Shown one piece after another: positions 42,530-51,473 of a stretch of 64,000 bases of DNA. Origin of the DNA: Planctomycetota bacterium (GTDB taxonomy: Bacteria; Planctomycetota; UBA1135; GCA-002686595); assembly GCA_016779205.1 (NCBI GenBank), contig JADHOC010000007.1, positions 122,138 to 186,137 of the forward strand, in the 5' to 3' direction. The position numbers were made by a program, and so were the translations under genes. Every line of letters begins with the position of its first letter. Positions within the stretch are counted from its first letter, which is position 1. The notes under the pieces were generated by a model that worked only from the letters and a program-made list of their open reading frames with translations, did not search any database and was not told the DNA's origin.

Positions 42530-43408
42530 ATGCAGCCCCAGCACGTCCTCCACGCGAGTCCCCTTGCCGACGCGAACGGCAAGGATCGGCTGCGAGCGCG
42601 GATCGTGGAGCTTGGACGGGGAGAGCTGGATGCCGAGGACCAGGCCCGCCTCCAGGAGATCTTCCAGGACGCCGCGCTCGCCGACGAGGAGCTCCGGGAC
42701 CATCTGAGTACGGCGCTCATGGACGGCTTCCGCAAGTCCAGCGGGAGGGCCGTCTTTGGTCTGCTCTACGAGCTGAACGCGGGGCACCTGATCGTCCAGG
42801 TTGCGGGGCGCCTTCGCCGGTATGGGAGCAAGGCCGATCCGGGAGACGTCCTCCAGGAGGTCTTCTTCAACGTCTTCCGCTACCCGCACCGCTTCGATGC
42901 GTCGAGGGCTGACGCGTTCCGGGTGTGGACCGCGATGATCGTCCGCAACACGGTCCTCAAGCACATGCGCTCCCGCAGCACCGGGGGCGGCCGCATGGAG
43001 ATCGCCCTCGAGGACCTCACCCAGCAGCCCGTGGACGGCGCTCACACGCCCCTCTCGGGCGTGCTCGACACGGAGGCCTCGGAGGAGTGTTCGCGTGCCT
43101 TCATCGTCTACCTGCAGCTCTACATGCAGTTCTATTCGATGCTCTCGGAGCGCGAGCGCCGGGCCCTTCACCTCGTCGAGGTGGACGGCGTGAGCTACCG
43201 GGAAGCTGCCGAGGACCTCGGGATCAAGCTGGAGAACCTGAAGATGGTGATCTTCAGGGCCCGCCGGAAGATCCATAAGGCCATGCGCCGGGTCTTTGAG
43301 GGCCTCACCCCCGACTGCCGACCTGCGCGCGTTGGGCGCACCAGGTCCGCGGCATCCGAGCCCAGATCCTCAACCTGCGACATTCCGGACCAACCTGACG
43401 CAACCTGA
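42530..43408 (+). CDS. ECF-type RNA polymerase sigma factor
   Basis: The protein (292 residues from the ATG at 42530; 309 if the GTG at 42479 is used) has sigma region 2 with DPGDVLQEVFFNVFRYPHRF and AFRVWTAMIVRNTVLKHMR, and region 4 with LSERERRALHLVEVDGVSYR then EAAEDLGIKLENLKMVIFRA. It lacks regions 1 and 3, as in ECF sigma factors. An N-terminal extension of about 80 residues precedes region 2, longer than usual, and about 40 polar residues follow region 4. It heads a three-gene cluster with a putative anti-sigma TPR protein and an exported protein, ending at the terminator near 45428. Confidence 0.88.
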   Translation: MQPQHVLHASPLADANGKDRLRARIVELGRGELDAEDQARLQEIFQDAALADEELRDHLSTALMDGFRKSSGRAVFGLLYELNAGHLIVQVAGRLRRYGSKADPGDVLQEVFFNVFRYPHRFDASRADAFRVWTAMIVRNTVLKHMRSRSTGGGRMEIALEDLTQQPVDGAHTPLSGVLDTEASEECSRAFIVYLQLYMQFYSMLSERERRALHLVEVDGVSYREAAEDLGIKLENLKMVIFRARRKIHKAMRRVFEGLTPDCRPARVGRTRSAASEPRSSTCDIPDQPDAT

Positions 43409-43526
43409 TGGCCGACAGGGGGCTGGGGCGGCCTCGCCCGCTCCCCGGTCCCGACCAGATCACGACCTCCTCCCAAACCCTGTAGCCGGTGCTCGTTTAC
43501 GAGCTAGCCCCGACGGCAGACCGACC

Positions 43527-44723
43527 ATGAACTTCCACGACCAACCTGACCAAGGCCCGCAAGGGGCCTCCTCCTCCTGGAGCTCTGACGACGCATCGGC
43601 GTGGTTCCAGGGCAAGGGGTGGAGCGAGGGACTGAGCGAGCACCAGGCTGCGCTTCAGCAGGACCTGTCGTGCTTGGTGGACGGGGAGCTGGACGAGGCC
43701 TCCGCGGCGCACGCGATGATGCTGCTCGAGGAGTCGAGGGAGGCCCAGTCCTTCTTCGAGGACGTGCGCAAGTTCGCCCGCTTCCATCGGGACCTCTCTG
43801 ACCCCGAGCGGCTCGAGGCGCGGGTGGCCATGCTCGGTGCGGTGGAGATGGCCCGCGCCGCCGAGGACATCGACCTGGCCCATCGGCTGGCCACGATCTT
43901 CTACCAGCTGGGCAAGGCCTACTCACTGGCGGCCTTCGAGCCGGACCGGTTCCGCGAGCGAGTCTTCGAGGCCACCGTGCCGGTGGAGGAGACTCGCAAC
44001 CGAGGCCGTGGATTCGTGGACGGCGTCGTCTCGTCAGGGCGTGGGAGTGTGGCTGATGGGACTGTGGCTGATGGGGCTGAGGCTGATGGGGCGGAGACCG
44101 CCGGCCGTGGGATCGACTGGCAGCACGCGCGACACATGCTCAACGGCCGGCTCGAGCGGATCGCTGATCCGGCTGAGAAGGGGCGTCGTCTCCTGAGCCA
44201 GGCGATCGAGATCGACCCGAGTCACGAGGAAGCGCGGATCTACCTCGCCTACGTCTACGGTCGGGAGGGGCACACGCTCCGCGCGGCGAACCTGTTCCGT
44301 GAGGTGTTCGACACCGCCATCTCGGAGGTCAGCCGCGGTCATGCGGCGATCCAGCTCGGGCGCCTGTATTACGGCGAGGAGGACTATCGCACCGCGGCCG
44401 TCTTCTTCCGTTGGCTCTCCATCGCTGGGCTGACCCGCAGCGACTCGCGCTTCGGCCCGGCCCTCTTCAACCTCGGCTGTGCAGAGGTCGCGCGTGGACG
44501 CGAAGACGCTGCGCTCGCCGCCTTCAGGCGCTTGCTGGATGAGCACCTCGCCGGTGGTGGGGTCGCCGCCGACGTCGCGAGCCTCTTCCTCGAGAACGAC
44601 GACTTCAGGACGCTGATCGAGTCCCGAGCGGGGCTGACGGTTCGGCTCATGGAGAGCCTGCCCGAACTATTCGAACCGGGACCGGGAACTGGAGATTCCC
44701 CTAACCCGTCCACTGTTCACTGA
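43527..44723 (+). CDS. TPR protein, putative anti-sigma factor
   Basis: This 398-residue protein follows the sigma gene. Its N-terminal segment, LQQDLSCLVDGELDEASAAH near residues 43-62, looks like the helical start of anti-sigma domains (DGELD followed by a helix), although the zinc-binding HxxxCxxC motif is missing. Residues about 200-330 hold tetratricopeptide repeats: EKGRRLLSQAIEIDPSHEEA, RIYLAYVYGREGHTLRAANL, AAIQLGRLYYGEEDYRTAAV, ALFNLGCAEVARGREDAALA. No membrane helix is seen, so it would be cytoplasmic. Anti-sigma function is inferred from position and the N-terminal similarity. Confidence 0.7.
   Translation: MNFHDQPDQGPQGASSSWSSDDASAWFQGKGWSEGLSEHQAALQQDLSCLVDGELDEASAAHAMMLLEESREAQSFFEDVRKFARFHRDLSDPERLEARVAMLGAVEMARAAEDIDLAHRLATIFYQLGKAYSLAAFEPDRFRERVFEATVPVEETRNRGRGFVDGVVSSGRGSVADGTVADGAEADGAETAGRGIDWQHARHMLNGRLERIADPAEKGRRLLSQAIEIDPSHEEARIYLAYVYGREGHTLRAANLFREVFDTAISEVSRGHAAIQLGRLYYGEEDYRTAAVFFRWLSIAGLTRSDSRFGPALFNLGCAEVARGREDAALAAFRRLLDEHLAGGGVAADVASLFLENDDFRTLIESRAGLTVRLMESLPELFEPGPGTGDSPNPSTVH
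44049..44093 (+). repeat. Three tandem 15-base repeats inside the TPR gene
   Basis: Three adjacent in-frame copies of GTGGCTGATGGGGCT (44049-44063, 44064-44078, 44079-44093), with single-base differences, encode VADGT, VADGA and EADGA in the linker before the TPR region. The size keeps the frame, so copy number can change the linker length without breaking the gene. Confidence 0.9.
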
Positions 44724-44771
44724 TACCCAGTGATAGGTCCCGGCGGAAGCCGGCGTGTCACACCGAGAACC

Positions 44772-45383
44772 ATGACGTCTTACACGACAACTCAAGCCAA
44801 GGCTCACCGCCCGAGTCTCAGGTTGCCCGTCTTCTTGCTTGGCGCCCTGGTCGCTGCGACGGTCGCCACTGTTGGCGCCGAAGGCGGCGTCGGGGGCGAC
44901 TCCGCGGGGGGAGATCCCACGGTCGGGACGCTGCCGATGACCGGTGGCGAAGGCGTCGACCTGGATCAGACGGTGACCCTACGCGGCGCCACCGAGGCCA
45001 TCCGCGCAGCCATCCTCGCGGCTGAGGGTGAAGGGGGCGTCGAGGTCATCGACCTTGGCTCGGGCGACTCCTGGGTGCGCTTCTACGGTGATGTCGCCCT
45101 GCGACTCGACGTGGCAGCCCTCTCCGAGCTTCAGGTGGGGATCTTCGGTGGGTTCGAGGGCGGTGGTGCCGCCTTCGCCATCGAGACCGCCGGCGGCATG
45201 GGGTCACCGTTTGGCCTGGAGTGCGGGTACAGCCTGGACGTCGAGGTGGACCGCCTTCTCAGCGAGGGGCTCATCGATGACCGGCTCTCGATTCACGCCT
45301 TCCATCGCAGCGGACGTCGGACCTCGACGGAATTCCAGCTTGACGCGACCGGCCGGGCCCTCGAGGTGCGCCAGAAGCTCTGA
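44772..45383 (+). CDS. Exported protein of unknown function
   Basis: The 203-residue product has a membrane/signal segment (LPVFLLGALVAATVATVGAE, about residues 19-38), a Gly-rich linker and a C-terminal beta-rich domain containing DSWVRFYGDVALRLDVAALS, EVDRLLSEGLIDDRLSIHA and RRTSTEFQLDATGRALEVRQ. No family is recognised. It ends the sigma factor cluster and is followed by a strong terminator. The ATG at 44772 is preferred over one at 44730, because it gives a normal signal peptide. Confidence 0.6.
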   Translation: MTSYTTTQAKAHRPSLRLPVFLLGALVAATVATVGAEGGVGGDSAGGDPTVGTLPMTGGEGVDLDQTVTLRGATEAIRAAILAAEGEGGVEVIDLGSGDSWVRFYGDVALRLDVAALSELQVGIFGGFEGGGAAFAIETAGGMGSPFGLECGYSLDVEVDRLLSEGLIDDRLSIHAFHRSGRRTSTEFQLDATGRALEVRQKL

Positions 45384-45427
45384 GGTCCCCGATCCCTCAC
45401 CGGGTCGCGCCCCGCGCGCGCCCTCTC

Positions 45428-45464
45428 GAAGCGGAGCCGCCTCACCTGGCGGCTCCGCTTCTTT
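45428..45464 (+). terminator. Strong intrinsic terminator after the sigma cluster
   Basis: A 14-base perfect stem (GAAGCGGAGCCGCC at 45428-45441 and its complement at 45448-45461) with the loop TCACCT is followed by TTT. It lies 45 bases after the last stop of the sigma factor cluster and 30 bases before glpK, separating the two units. Confidence 0.85.
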
Positions 45465-45493
45465 CGCATGTGCCCGCGCGGTAGGTTGTCCCC

Positions 45494-46972
45494 ATGACGG
45501 CAAGCACCCCGACCATCCTCGCCATCGATGCGGGCACGACCGGCATCCACGCCCTCGCGTTCGACCGCGACCTGCACCCGGTGGCCACGGCCTACGAGGA
45601 GTTTCCCCAGCACTTCCCGTTTCCTGGTGGCGTGGAGCATGACGCTCGCGAGATTCTCGCCGGGGTCGACCGCGTGGTGGGCGAGGTGGTCTCGAAGGTC
45701 GGGGCGCCGGCGGCCATCGGGATCACCAATCAACGGGAGACGATCTTCGCCATCGACGCAGCGAGCGGGGAGGCGCTCTCGCGGGGGATCGTCTGGCAGG
45801 ACCGCCGGACCGCGGATCGATGCAAGGAGCTGCGAGCGGCTGGCCACGGGGACCTCGTTCGTGAGCGCACAGGACTGGTGCTGGACCCGTACTTCTCTGC
45901 GTCCAAGATGGAGTGGATGCTGCGGGAGCAGGCGCCTGTGAAGGCCGCGGCAGAGCGAGGCACCCTGCGCTTCGTCACCGTGGACGCGCTCATCATCTCG
46001 CACCTGACCGGGGGGGAGCGCACGGCGACCGACCCGACCAATGCCTCGAGGACCATGCTCTTCGACATCGAGCGTCGGGACTACTGCGACGAGATGCTCG
46101 ACCTGTTCGGCCTCGACCGATCCATGCTCGCAGAGGTGGTGAGCAGTGCCGGTGACTTCGGGGACGCGCAGGTGGATGGGGTCAAGATCCCCATCCGTGG
46201 CGTCCTCGGAGATCAGCAGGCGGCGCTCTTCGGTCAAGGGTGCTGGGGGGCAGGCTCCTCCAAGATCACCTACGGCACGGGCTGCTTCTTGCTCCTCAAC
46301 ACCGGCCAGCGTCGCGCCCGCTCGGCGGCTGGGCTGCTGACCACCCTCGCGGCGGACGAGACCGGAGCGCCCTGCTTCGCCCTGGAGGGGAGCGCGTTCG
46401 CCGGCGGGTCCGTCGTGCAATGGCTGCGGGACGGACTCGGCGTCCTGGAGGAGGCGGCCGAGTCCTGCGATCTGGCGCGGTCGGTGGAGGACACCGGCGG
46501 CGTCGTGCTCGTCCCCGCCTTCGCCGGACTGGGGGCGCCCCACTGGGACCCGGACGCAAGGGCCGCGATCCTCGGCATGACACGCGGGACCACGCGCGCC
46601 CACATCGTCCGGGCCGGGCTCGACGCCATCGCCTTCCAGTGCGCCGATCTGGTCGAGGCGCTCCGCGCGGACGCGGACCTGCCGGTGGATAGGATCCTCG
46701 CCGATGGCGGGGCGGCTGCGAATGACTACCTGATGCAGCGGCAGGCGGACCTGGCCAGGGCCGCCGTCGAGCGCTCCGATGAGCTCCAGACCACCGCCCG
46801 GGGGGCCGCCGCGATCGCCGGGATCGGCGCCGGATGGCTGGAGGACCCTGCTCGCTGCGCCGCTCTCTCCCGCGGTCACGCTTCCTTCCAGCCGGGCCTC
46901 TCTCCGGAGCGTTGGGAGGAGGATCGAGGCGCCTGGAGGGCCGCTGTGGGGCGGGTCCTGAGCCGCCCCTGA
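45494..46972 (+). CDS. glpK: Glycerol kinase
   Basis: The 492-residue protein is a full-length FGGY-family glycerol kinase that phosphorylates glycerol to sn-glycerol 3-phosphate. Signatures include ILAIDAGTTGIHALAFDRD, GITNQRETIFAID, IVWQDRRT, FSASKMEWML, GVLGDQQAALFGQGCW and the second FGGY region GTGCFLLLNTG. It stands alone after the terminator; no glpF or glpD is seen. It could link glycerol use to phospholipid synthesis. Confidence 0.95.
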   Translation: MTASTPTILAIDAGTTGIHALAFDRDLHPVATAYEEFPQHFPFPGGVEHDAREILAGVDRVVGEVVSKVGAPAAIGITNQRETIFAIDAASGEALSRGIVWQDRRTADRCKELRAAGHGDLVRERTGLVLDPYFSASKMEWMLREQAPVKAAAERGTLRFVTVDALIISHLTGGERTATDPTNASRTMLFDIERRDYCDEMLDLFGLDRSMLAEVVSSAGDFGDAQVDGVKIPIRGVLGDQQAALFGQGCWGAGSSKITYGTGCFLLLNTGQRRARSAAGLLTTLAADETGAPCFALEGSAFAGGSVVQWLRDGLGVLEEAAESCDLARSVEDTGGVVLVPAFAGLGAPHWDPDARAAILGMTRGTTRAHIVRAGLDAIAFQCADLVEALRADADLPVDRILADGGAAANDYLMQRQADLARAAVERSDELQTTARGAAAIAGIGAGWLEDPARCAALSRGHASFQPGLSPERWEEDRGAWRAAVGRVLSRP

Positions 46973-47065
46973 TGCCTGCGGTGCCGCCCATCGGGGCCCC
47001 AGGCCTGGATTCCAGATACGAGACGATTCGGCTCCAGCGGCGCGTGGTTCGTCCGAGAACCGGGT

Positions 47066-48418
47066 GTGGACCGAGTCCCCGAGATCAGAAGGGCGGCCGA
47101 TGTGCCGGCCACCCGCCCCATGGACCGTCGCCCGGGAGCCCCCGAGCCGCGGCCTGGCGAGGCCTCCAAGCAGGGCGTCGCCGGGCAACCCGAGGGGGGA
47201 CGGAACGGTGATTCGCGGGCCGACGCTGCGCTGGAGCGGGCCTCGCGCGCGCTCAGCGCCCTTGATCCGGACGCCGACGGTGAGGTCGGGACCCGCCTGC
47301 AGGAGCTCCGCGATGCCCTGGCCCGGGGGGCCGCCGACGGCGATCCCCGGGCCAAGCGGCTCCTCTCGCGCCTCGATGCCATGGCGTTCCAGCCCGGCCG
47401 CGACGGGGGCTCCGAGCTCGCAGCCCTCAACCGGATGTCCCACGTGGCAAGGCAGCTCGCGCTGCTCGCCAGCGCGACGATCGCAGGGGTCGACTCCGTG
47501 GAGGCGGCCAAGCAGGCGCTGCTCGATGCGCTCCTCGCCGCCGCCGGCGTCAGCCCGGGGGGCTCCGGAGGCCGCGCGGTCTCCGGGGCACTCGATGGGC
47601 TCCTCGCCGAGGTCGTCGGCCGTTCCGCGGGGATCGAACTCAGGGCCCATGACGCGGCGGATGTCCTGAGGGAGGCCAGCGTACGCCTGCTCGAGCGGCT
47701 CGTCGGCCGACTGGAGTCGGCCAGGGAGGGCGGAGCCGCTGCAGGCCTGGAGGCCGCGCTCTCCGGTCGCGCCAGCCGGAGCGCCATCGACGGCGCCCTG
47801 GCCCGGGTCCTGCTTCACCAGCAGGTCTCGTGGTCCGGGGGATCGCGTCAGGCGACGGCCTACCTCGACTCGCTGCTCAACGGCGCGCTCCGGTCACCGC
47901 AGGAGGTGGCTGCTGCCCTGATCGCAGAGTCCGGAACCGCGGACAACGCGCTCAGGGATGTCATCGGGCGGCACCTCGCCGCCCGCGAATTCGAGCACGC
48001 CTGGAACGTGGCGCGCCGGGAGTTCGGCGATCCGCCGGCCTTCGGCTTCGCGGTGCCGGAGGGGCCCGATGGGTTCGCGACCGTGCAGGTCGTCGGTGAT
48101 GAGCAGGGGGGGCGCGGCGGCGGAGAGCGCAAGCCAGAGTCCTGCCACGTGACCGTGGGCGTGGAGTTCAGCGGGCTCGGGCCGGTCCGGGCGGACCTCG
48201 CTGTCCGAGGCGACCAGGTCGCGCTGCGGTTGGTGGTGGCCCGCCCGGACGTGGCCCAGGAGATCCGCTTCCGGGCCAAGGAGCTCGAGTCGGCCCTCGC
48301 CCTCGAGGGGCGTCGCGTCCTGCTCGCGATCGCCGATGGCACCGAGGCGGAGGCGCGGGTCGACGCGCGCCAGGTGGGGCTGAAGCCCGAGGACCACGTC
48401 ATGGATCTCGAGGGATGA
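47066..48418 (+). CDS. FliK-like hook-length-control domain protein
   Basis: The 450-residue protein has an Ala/Arg-rich, helical N-terminal region and a C-terminal domain (about 335-440) resembling the Flg_hook domain of FliK: CHVTVGVEFSGLGPVRADLA, VRGDQVALRLVVARPDVAQE and a closing LLAIADGTEAEARVDARQ. FliK measures hook length and switches export by touching the FlhB C-terminus. The next gene, overlapping by four bases, encodes a stand-alone FlhB-tail protein, which supports the assignment. The start is uncertain: GTG at 47066 or ATG at 47120. Confidence 0.65.
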   Translation: MDRVPEIRRAADVPATRPMDRRPGAPEPRPGEASKQGVAGQPEGGRNGDSRADAALERASRALSALDPDADGEVGTRLQELRDALARGAADGDPRAKRLLSRLDAMAFQPGRDGGSELAALNRMSHVARQLALLASATIAGVDSVEAAKQALLDALLAAAGVSPGGSGGRAVSGALDGLLAEVVGRSAGIELRAHDAADVLREASVRLLERLVGRLESAREGGAAAGLEAALSGRASRSAIDGALARVLLHQQVSWSGGSRQATAYLDSLLNGALRSPQEVAAALIAESGTADNALRDVIGRHLAAREFEHAWNVARREFGDPPAFGFAVPEGPDGFATVQVVGDEQGGRGGGERKPESCHVTVGVEFSGLGPVRADLAVRGDQVALRLVVARPDVAQEIRFRAKELESALALEGRRVLLAIADGTEAEARVDARQVGLKPEDHVMDLEG

Positions 48419-48738
48419 AGGACCCGCGCAAGGAGCTCCCGGAGGTCGTGGCGCTGCGATACGACCGCGCGGATGACCAGCGAGCGCCCTCGGTCGTCGC
48501 CCGCGGCCGGGGCGAGATCGCGGATCGGATCCTGGAGACGGCCATCGAGGCCGGCGTTCCCGTCCGCGAGGACAAGGACCTCCTGGAGCTGCTGTCCCTG
48601 GTCGAGCTCGGAGAGGAGATCCCCGTGGAGGTCTTCGGCGCGGTCGCCCAGCTCATCACCTTCCTTTGGGAGATCAACGAGGAGCGGACCGCAGGCGGAT
48701 CTGGCGACCATCGGGGCGAGCCAGGGAGCCGCGGGTAA
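48415..48738 (+). CDS. Stand-alone FlhB C-terminal domain protein (FlhX/YlqH-like)
   Basis: The 107-residue protein corresponds to the cytoplasmic tail of FlhB-family export proteins (FlhB/YscU/HrcU): VVALRYDRADDQRAPSVVAR, ILETAIEAGVPVREDKDLLE and LVELGEEIPVEVFGAVAQLI. The self-cleaving NPTH motif and the membrane part of FlhB are absent, as in FlhX/YlqH. The ATGA overlap with the FliK-like gene matches the two-gene order seen as ylqG-ylqH in Bacillus. A link to flagellar export switching is inferred. No other flagellar gene is in the window. Confidence 0.8.
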   Translation: MKDPRKELPEVVALRYDRADDQRAPSVVARGRGEIADRILETAIEAGVPVREDKDLLELLSLVELGEEIPVEVFGAVAQLITFLWEINEERTAGGSGDHRGEPGSRG

Positions 48739-48793
48739 GACGTACGGGCGCTCGTCGCTCCCCCTGGGCTGGCCGGGCCCTAAGATCCTCCCC

Positions 48794-49762
48794 GTGAAGC
48801 CCCTCCTCGCCCTCTCCGTCGGCGACCCCTCTGGCATCGGTCCGGAGATCGCCCCCCTCGCGGTCGCCGCCGTGCGCGATGAAGCGCGCGTGGTCGTGGT
48901 CGGGCACGGGGCTGTGCGGCCGTACTGGATCCCCGAGGTGGAGGACACCGCCTCGCTCGGGCCGGAAGGGGTCGGGTGGATCGACACCGGTGGCCCCGCG
49001 GAATGGGAGCTGGGGGAGGTGCAGGCGAGCTGCGGCGCGGCCGCGCTGAGCGCCCTCCGCCGCGGCCACGAGCTCGCCCTGGCTGGGGAGGTCGACGCCC
49101 TCGTCACGGGGCCCGTGAACAAGGCCGCCATGCACGCCGCGGGCGAGGAGGTCGAGGGCCAGACAGAGCTGCTCAGCCGCTGGTCCGGTGCGGAGCGCTA
49201 CGAGATGATGGGCTTCGCCGGGCGCCTCCGGGTCATGCTGGCGACCCGACACGTCTCCCTCCGCGCGGCGCTGGATCGGCTCACCACCGAGCACGTCCTG
49301 GACCGCCTCCTGTTCCTGGGTTCGGCGCTCCGCTCCATCGGGCTGGTGGACCCGCTCGTCGCCGTGGCGGGCCTGAACCCCCACGCGGGGGAAGGTGGGC
49401 TGTTCGGGCGAGAGGAGATCGAGGTCCTCAAGCCCGCGATCGAGCAGGCCCGGGCCGCCGGGATGAGGGTGGAGGGCCCGGTCGCCCCGGACTCGGTCTT
49501 TGTCCGGGGGCTCCGGGGGGAGTTTGGCGCCGTGCTGGCCCTCTATCACGATCAGGCCTTCATCCCCCTGAAGCTTGCCGGGGCCGATTCCGGTGTGACG
49601 TTCATTCCGGGACTGCCCTACCGGCGTTTCAGTCCGATGCACGGGACGGCGTTCGATATCGTCGGCAAGAGGCGCCCTGACGGGCAACCTGTCGCAGACC
49701 CGGGGAATCTCACGGAAGCTCTCCGTGTGGCGTCGAGGATCACCCGCCGAATAGCCGAGTAG
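48794..49762 (+). CDS. pdxA: 4-hydroxythreonine-4-phosphate dehydrogenase
   Basis: The 322-residue protein is PdxA of pyridoxal 5'-phosphate synthesis, which oxidises 4-phosphohydroxy-L-threonine with NAD. Characteristic segments are LALSVGDPSGIGPEI, LVTGPVNKAAMHAAGE, HVSLRAALDRLTTEHV, AGLNPHAGEGGLFGREE and the metal-binding HDQAFIPLKLAG. The start is a GTG at 48794; longer frames upstream overlap the preceding gene and are not PdxA-like. The gap to the FlhB-tail gene is 55 bases, so it may be in the same transcript. Confidence 0.95.
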   Translation: MKPLLALSVGDPSGIGPEIAPLAVAAVRDEARVVVVGHGAVRPYWIPEVEDTASLGPEGVGWIDTGGPAEWELGEVQASCGAAALSALRRGHELALAGEVDALVTGPVNKAAMHAAGEEVEGQTELLSRWSGAERYEMMGFAGRLRVMLATRHVSLRAALDRLTTEHVLDRLLFLGSALRSIGLVDPLVAVAGLNPHAGEGGLFGREEIEVLKPAIEQARAAGMRVEGPVAPDSVFVRGLRGEFGAVLALYHDQAFIPLKLAGADSGVTFIPGLPYRRFSPMHGTAFDIVGKRRPDGQPVADPGNLTEALRVASRITRRIAE

Positions 49763-49815
49763 ACTATCAACGGCTCCGCTCGCCGTTGCGTGCCCGGCCG
49801 CCCCTCCCCGGAATC

Positions 49816-51459
49816 ATGATTCAGCGCCAGAAGAAGAAGATCGTTCTCTACCAGCCCAAGCAGGTGGACGACAGCCTCGGAGTCGAGTCGAGCAAGGACA
49901 TGCTGCCGCTCGAGTTGATGACGATCGCGGCCTTCCCGCTACAGGACGGCTTCGAGGTCAAGATCGTGGACGGCAGCCTCTATGGCGGGACCGAGGGGCA
50001 CGAGCGCTTCATCCAGGAGGCCGAGGGTGCGCTGCTGGTGGGGACCACGGCGATCCTGGGATACATGGTCACCGATGGGTGGCTCGCGATGAAGGCGCTG
50101 AAGCAGCGCCTCCCCGATGTGCCCGCGGTGATCGGGGGCTGGTTCGCCAGCGTCAAGCCCGACCTGATGCTCGAGACCGGACTCTACGAGTGCGTCGTGA
50201 TCGGCCAGGGCGAGCTCATCTTCCGCGACGTGGTCAACGCCATCGCCAGCGGCGAATCGCTCGAGTCCATCGAGGGCATCGCCTTCATGAAGGACGGCGA
50301 GGTCGTCCGGACGCCGCGCCGCTCCGTCGCCGGGTGGGACCAGGTCCCGAACGTCCCCTGGCACCTGATCGACCCGGAGCCGTACCGAGAGCACCAGATG
50401 CGTGCCCAGTCCGCACGCGACGTGCTCCGGCTCCCGACCCCTCCCTGGATCGGAGCCGGCAAGCCCTACTTCGGAATCACCTACTTCTCGAGCTTCGGCT
50501 GCCCCGAGCCCTGCGGCTTCTGCTGCAGCCCCGAGATCAGCATGCGCCGCTGGAAGTGCATGCCCGCGGATCGGATGCTCGACGACATCGAGGAGCTGCA
50601 CGATCGCTGGGGCTTCGACTCGATCCGCTTCCACGACGCCAACTTCGGGGTCATGCAGAAGCGCACCCGCGCCTTCGCCGAGGGCCTCTTGAACCGAGAC
50701 CTGCGGATCGGCTGGAACTCGTTCATCGAGACGCACTCCATCCTCAACTACAAGCCGGACACCCTCGACATGATGGCCGAGTCCGGCATGTACGTGGCGG
50801 AGATCGGCGCCGAGGCGGGGCTGGACGAGATGATGCAGCGCATCGGTAAGCCCATCAAAGGCGACGACAACATCGCGGCCGCGGTCGAGATGGACCGCCG
50901 AGGCGTGCAGGGATCGATCACCTACATCATCGGCTACCCCGGTGAGAGCGAGGAGTCGATGATGGCGACCATCGATCAGTGCCGCAGGCTGCATAACGCC
51001 GCGCCCCTCGCTCGCCCGAACGTGTGGCCCTACCGCCCGATCCCCGGCACCGTCATGTGGGACGAGGCCGTGGCGCTCGGTTACAAGGGCCCGACCACCA
51101 TCCCCGAGTGGGGGTCGATCGGCGAGTATCACCTCGAGGAGACCTGGCCGGGCAACATCCCGCCCCGGGTCGCCAAGGCGAGGATGATGTACCAGCACCA
51201 CGCGACCCTCAGCTACGGCCTCGCCCGCGGCAAGGTCGGCTGGTGGGAGCGCCGTGCCCAGCGCCGCCTCGAGGATGGGAGCTACGCCAACGCCAGGCTG
51301 GAGGCGAAGGCCTTCGGCGCGTACAGCAAGCTGTCCCGTCGCCTCTTCGGCGGCGTCGATACGGTGCGTAGCTGGGTCGACCCGGGTCACAAGACCGGGA
51401 CGAGCGGCAACGACGCCTCGCGCGCCTCGGTGTCCATGACGGACGCGACGAAGGGCTGA
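49816..51459 (+). CDS. B12-binding-type radical SAM protein
   Basis: The 547-residue protein starts with a B12-binding-like domain (LPLELMTIAAFPLQDGFEVK, GALLVGTTAILGY and GQGELIFRDVVNAI, residues about 30-150), though the cobalamin-binding His motif is not obvious. The radical SAM domain begins with Cys229-x3-Cys233-x2-Cys236 (GCPEPCGFCC) and continues with RFHDANFGVM and YIIGYPGESEESM. The C-terminal 120 residues are basic and unassigned. Related enzymes methylate or rearrange lipids, cofactors or natural products; the substrate here is unknown. The ATG at 49816 is preferred. Confidence 0.87.
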   Translation: MIQRQKKKIVLYQPKQVDDSLGVESSKDMLPLELMTIAAFPLQDGFEVKIVDGSLYGGTEGHERFIQEAEGALLVGTTAILGYMVTDGWLAMKALKQRLPDVPAVIGGWFASVKPDLMLETGLYECVVIGQGELIFRDVVNAIASGESLESIEGIAFMKDGEVVRTPRRSVAGWDQVPNVPWHLIDPEPYREHQMRAQSARDVLRLPTPPWIGAGKPYFGITYFSSFGCPEPCGFCCSPEISMRRWKCMPADRMLDDIEELHDRWGFDSIRFHDANFGVMQKRTRAFAEGLLNRDLRIGWNSFIETHSILNYKPDTLDMMAESGMYVAEIGAEAGLDEMMQRIGKPIKGDDNIAAAVEMDRRGVQGSITYIIGYPGESEESMMATIDQCRRLHNAAPLARPNVWPYRPIPGTVMWDEAVALGYKGPTTIPEWGSIGEYHLEETWPGNIPPRVAKARMMYQHHATLSYGLARGKVGWWERRAQRRLEDGSYANARLEAKAFGAYSKLSRRLFGGVDTVRSWVDPGHKTGTSGNDASRASVSMTDATKG

Positions 51460-51473
51460 GCGCCCGCGCTCCC

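Noticed and set aside
44049..44093. Short tandem repeats as a CRISPR array
   Set aside because: Units are adjacent without spacers and encode protein in frame.
45293..47818. A very long minus-strand open frame (841 codons) opposite glpK and the FliK-like gene
   Set aside because: It is Arg/Gly/Pro-rich, lacks domain signatures and mirrors two well supported genes; GC-rich codon bias leaves such antisense frames open.
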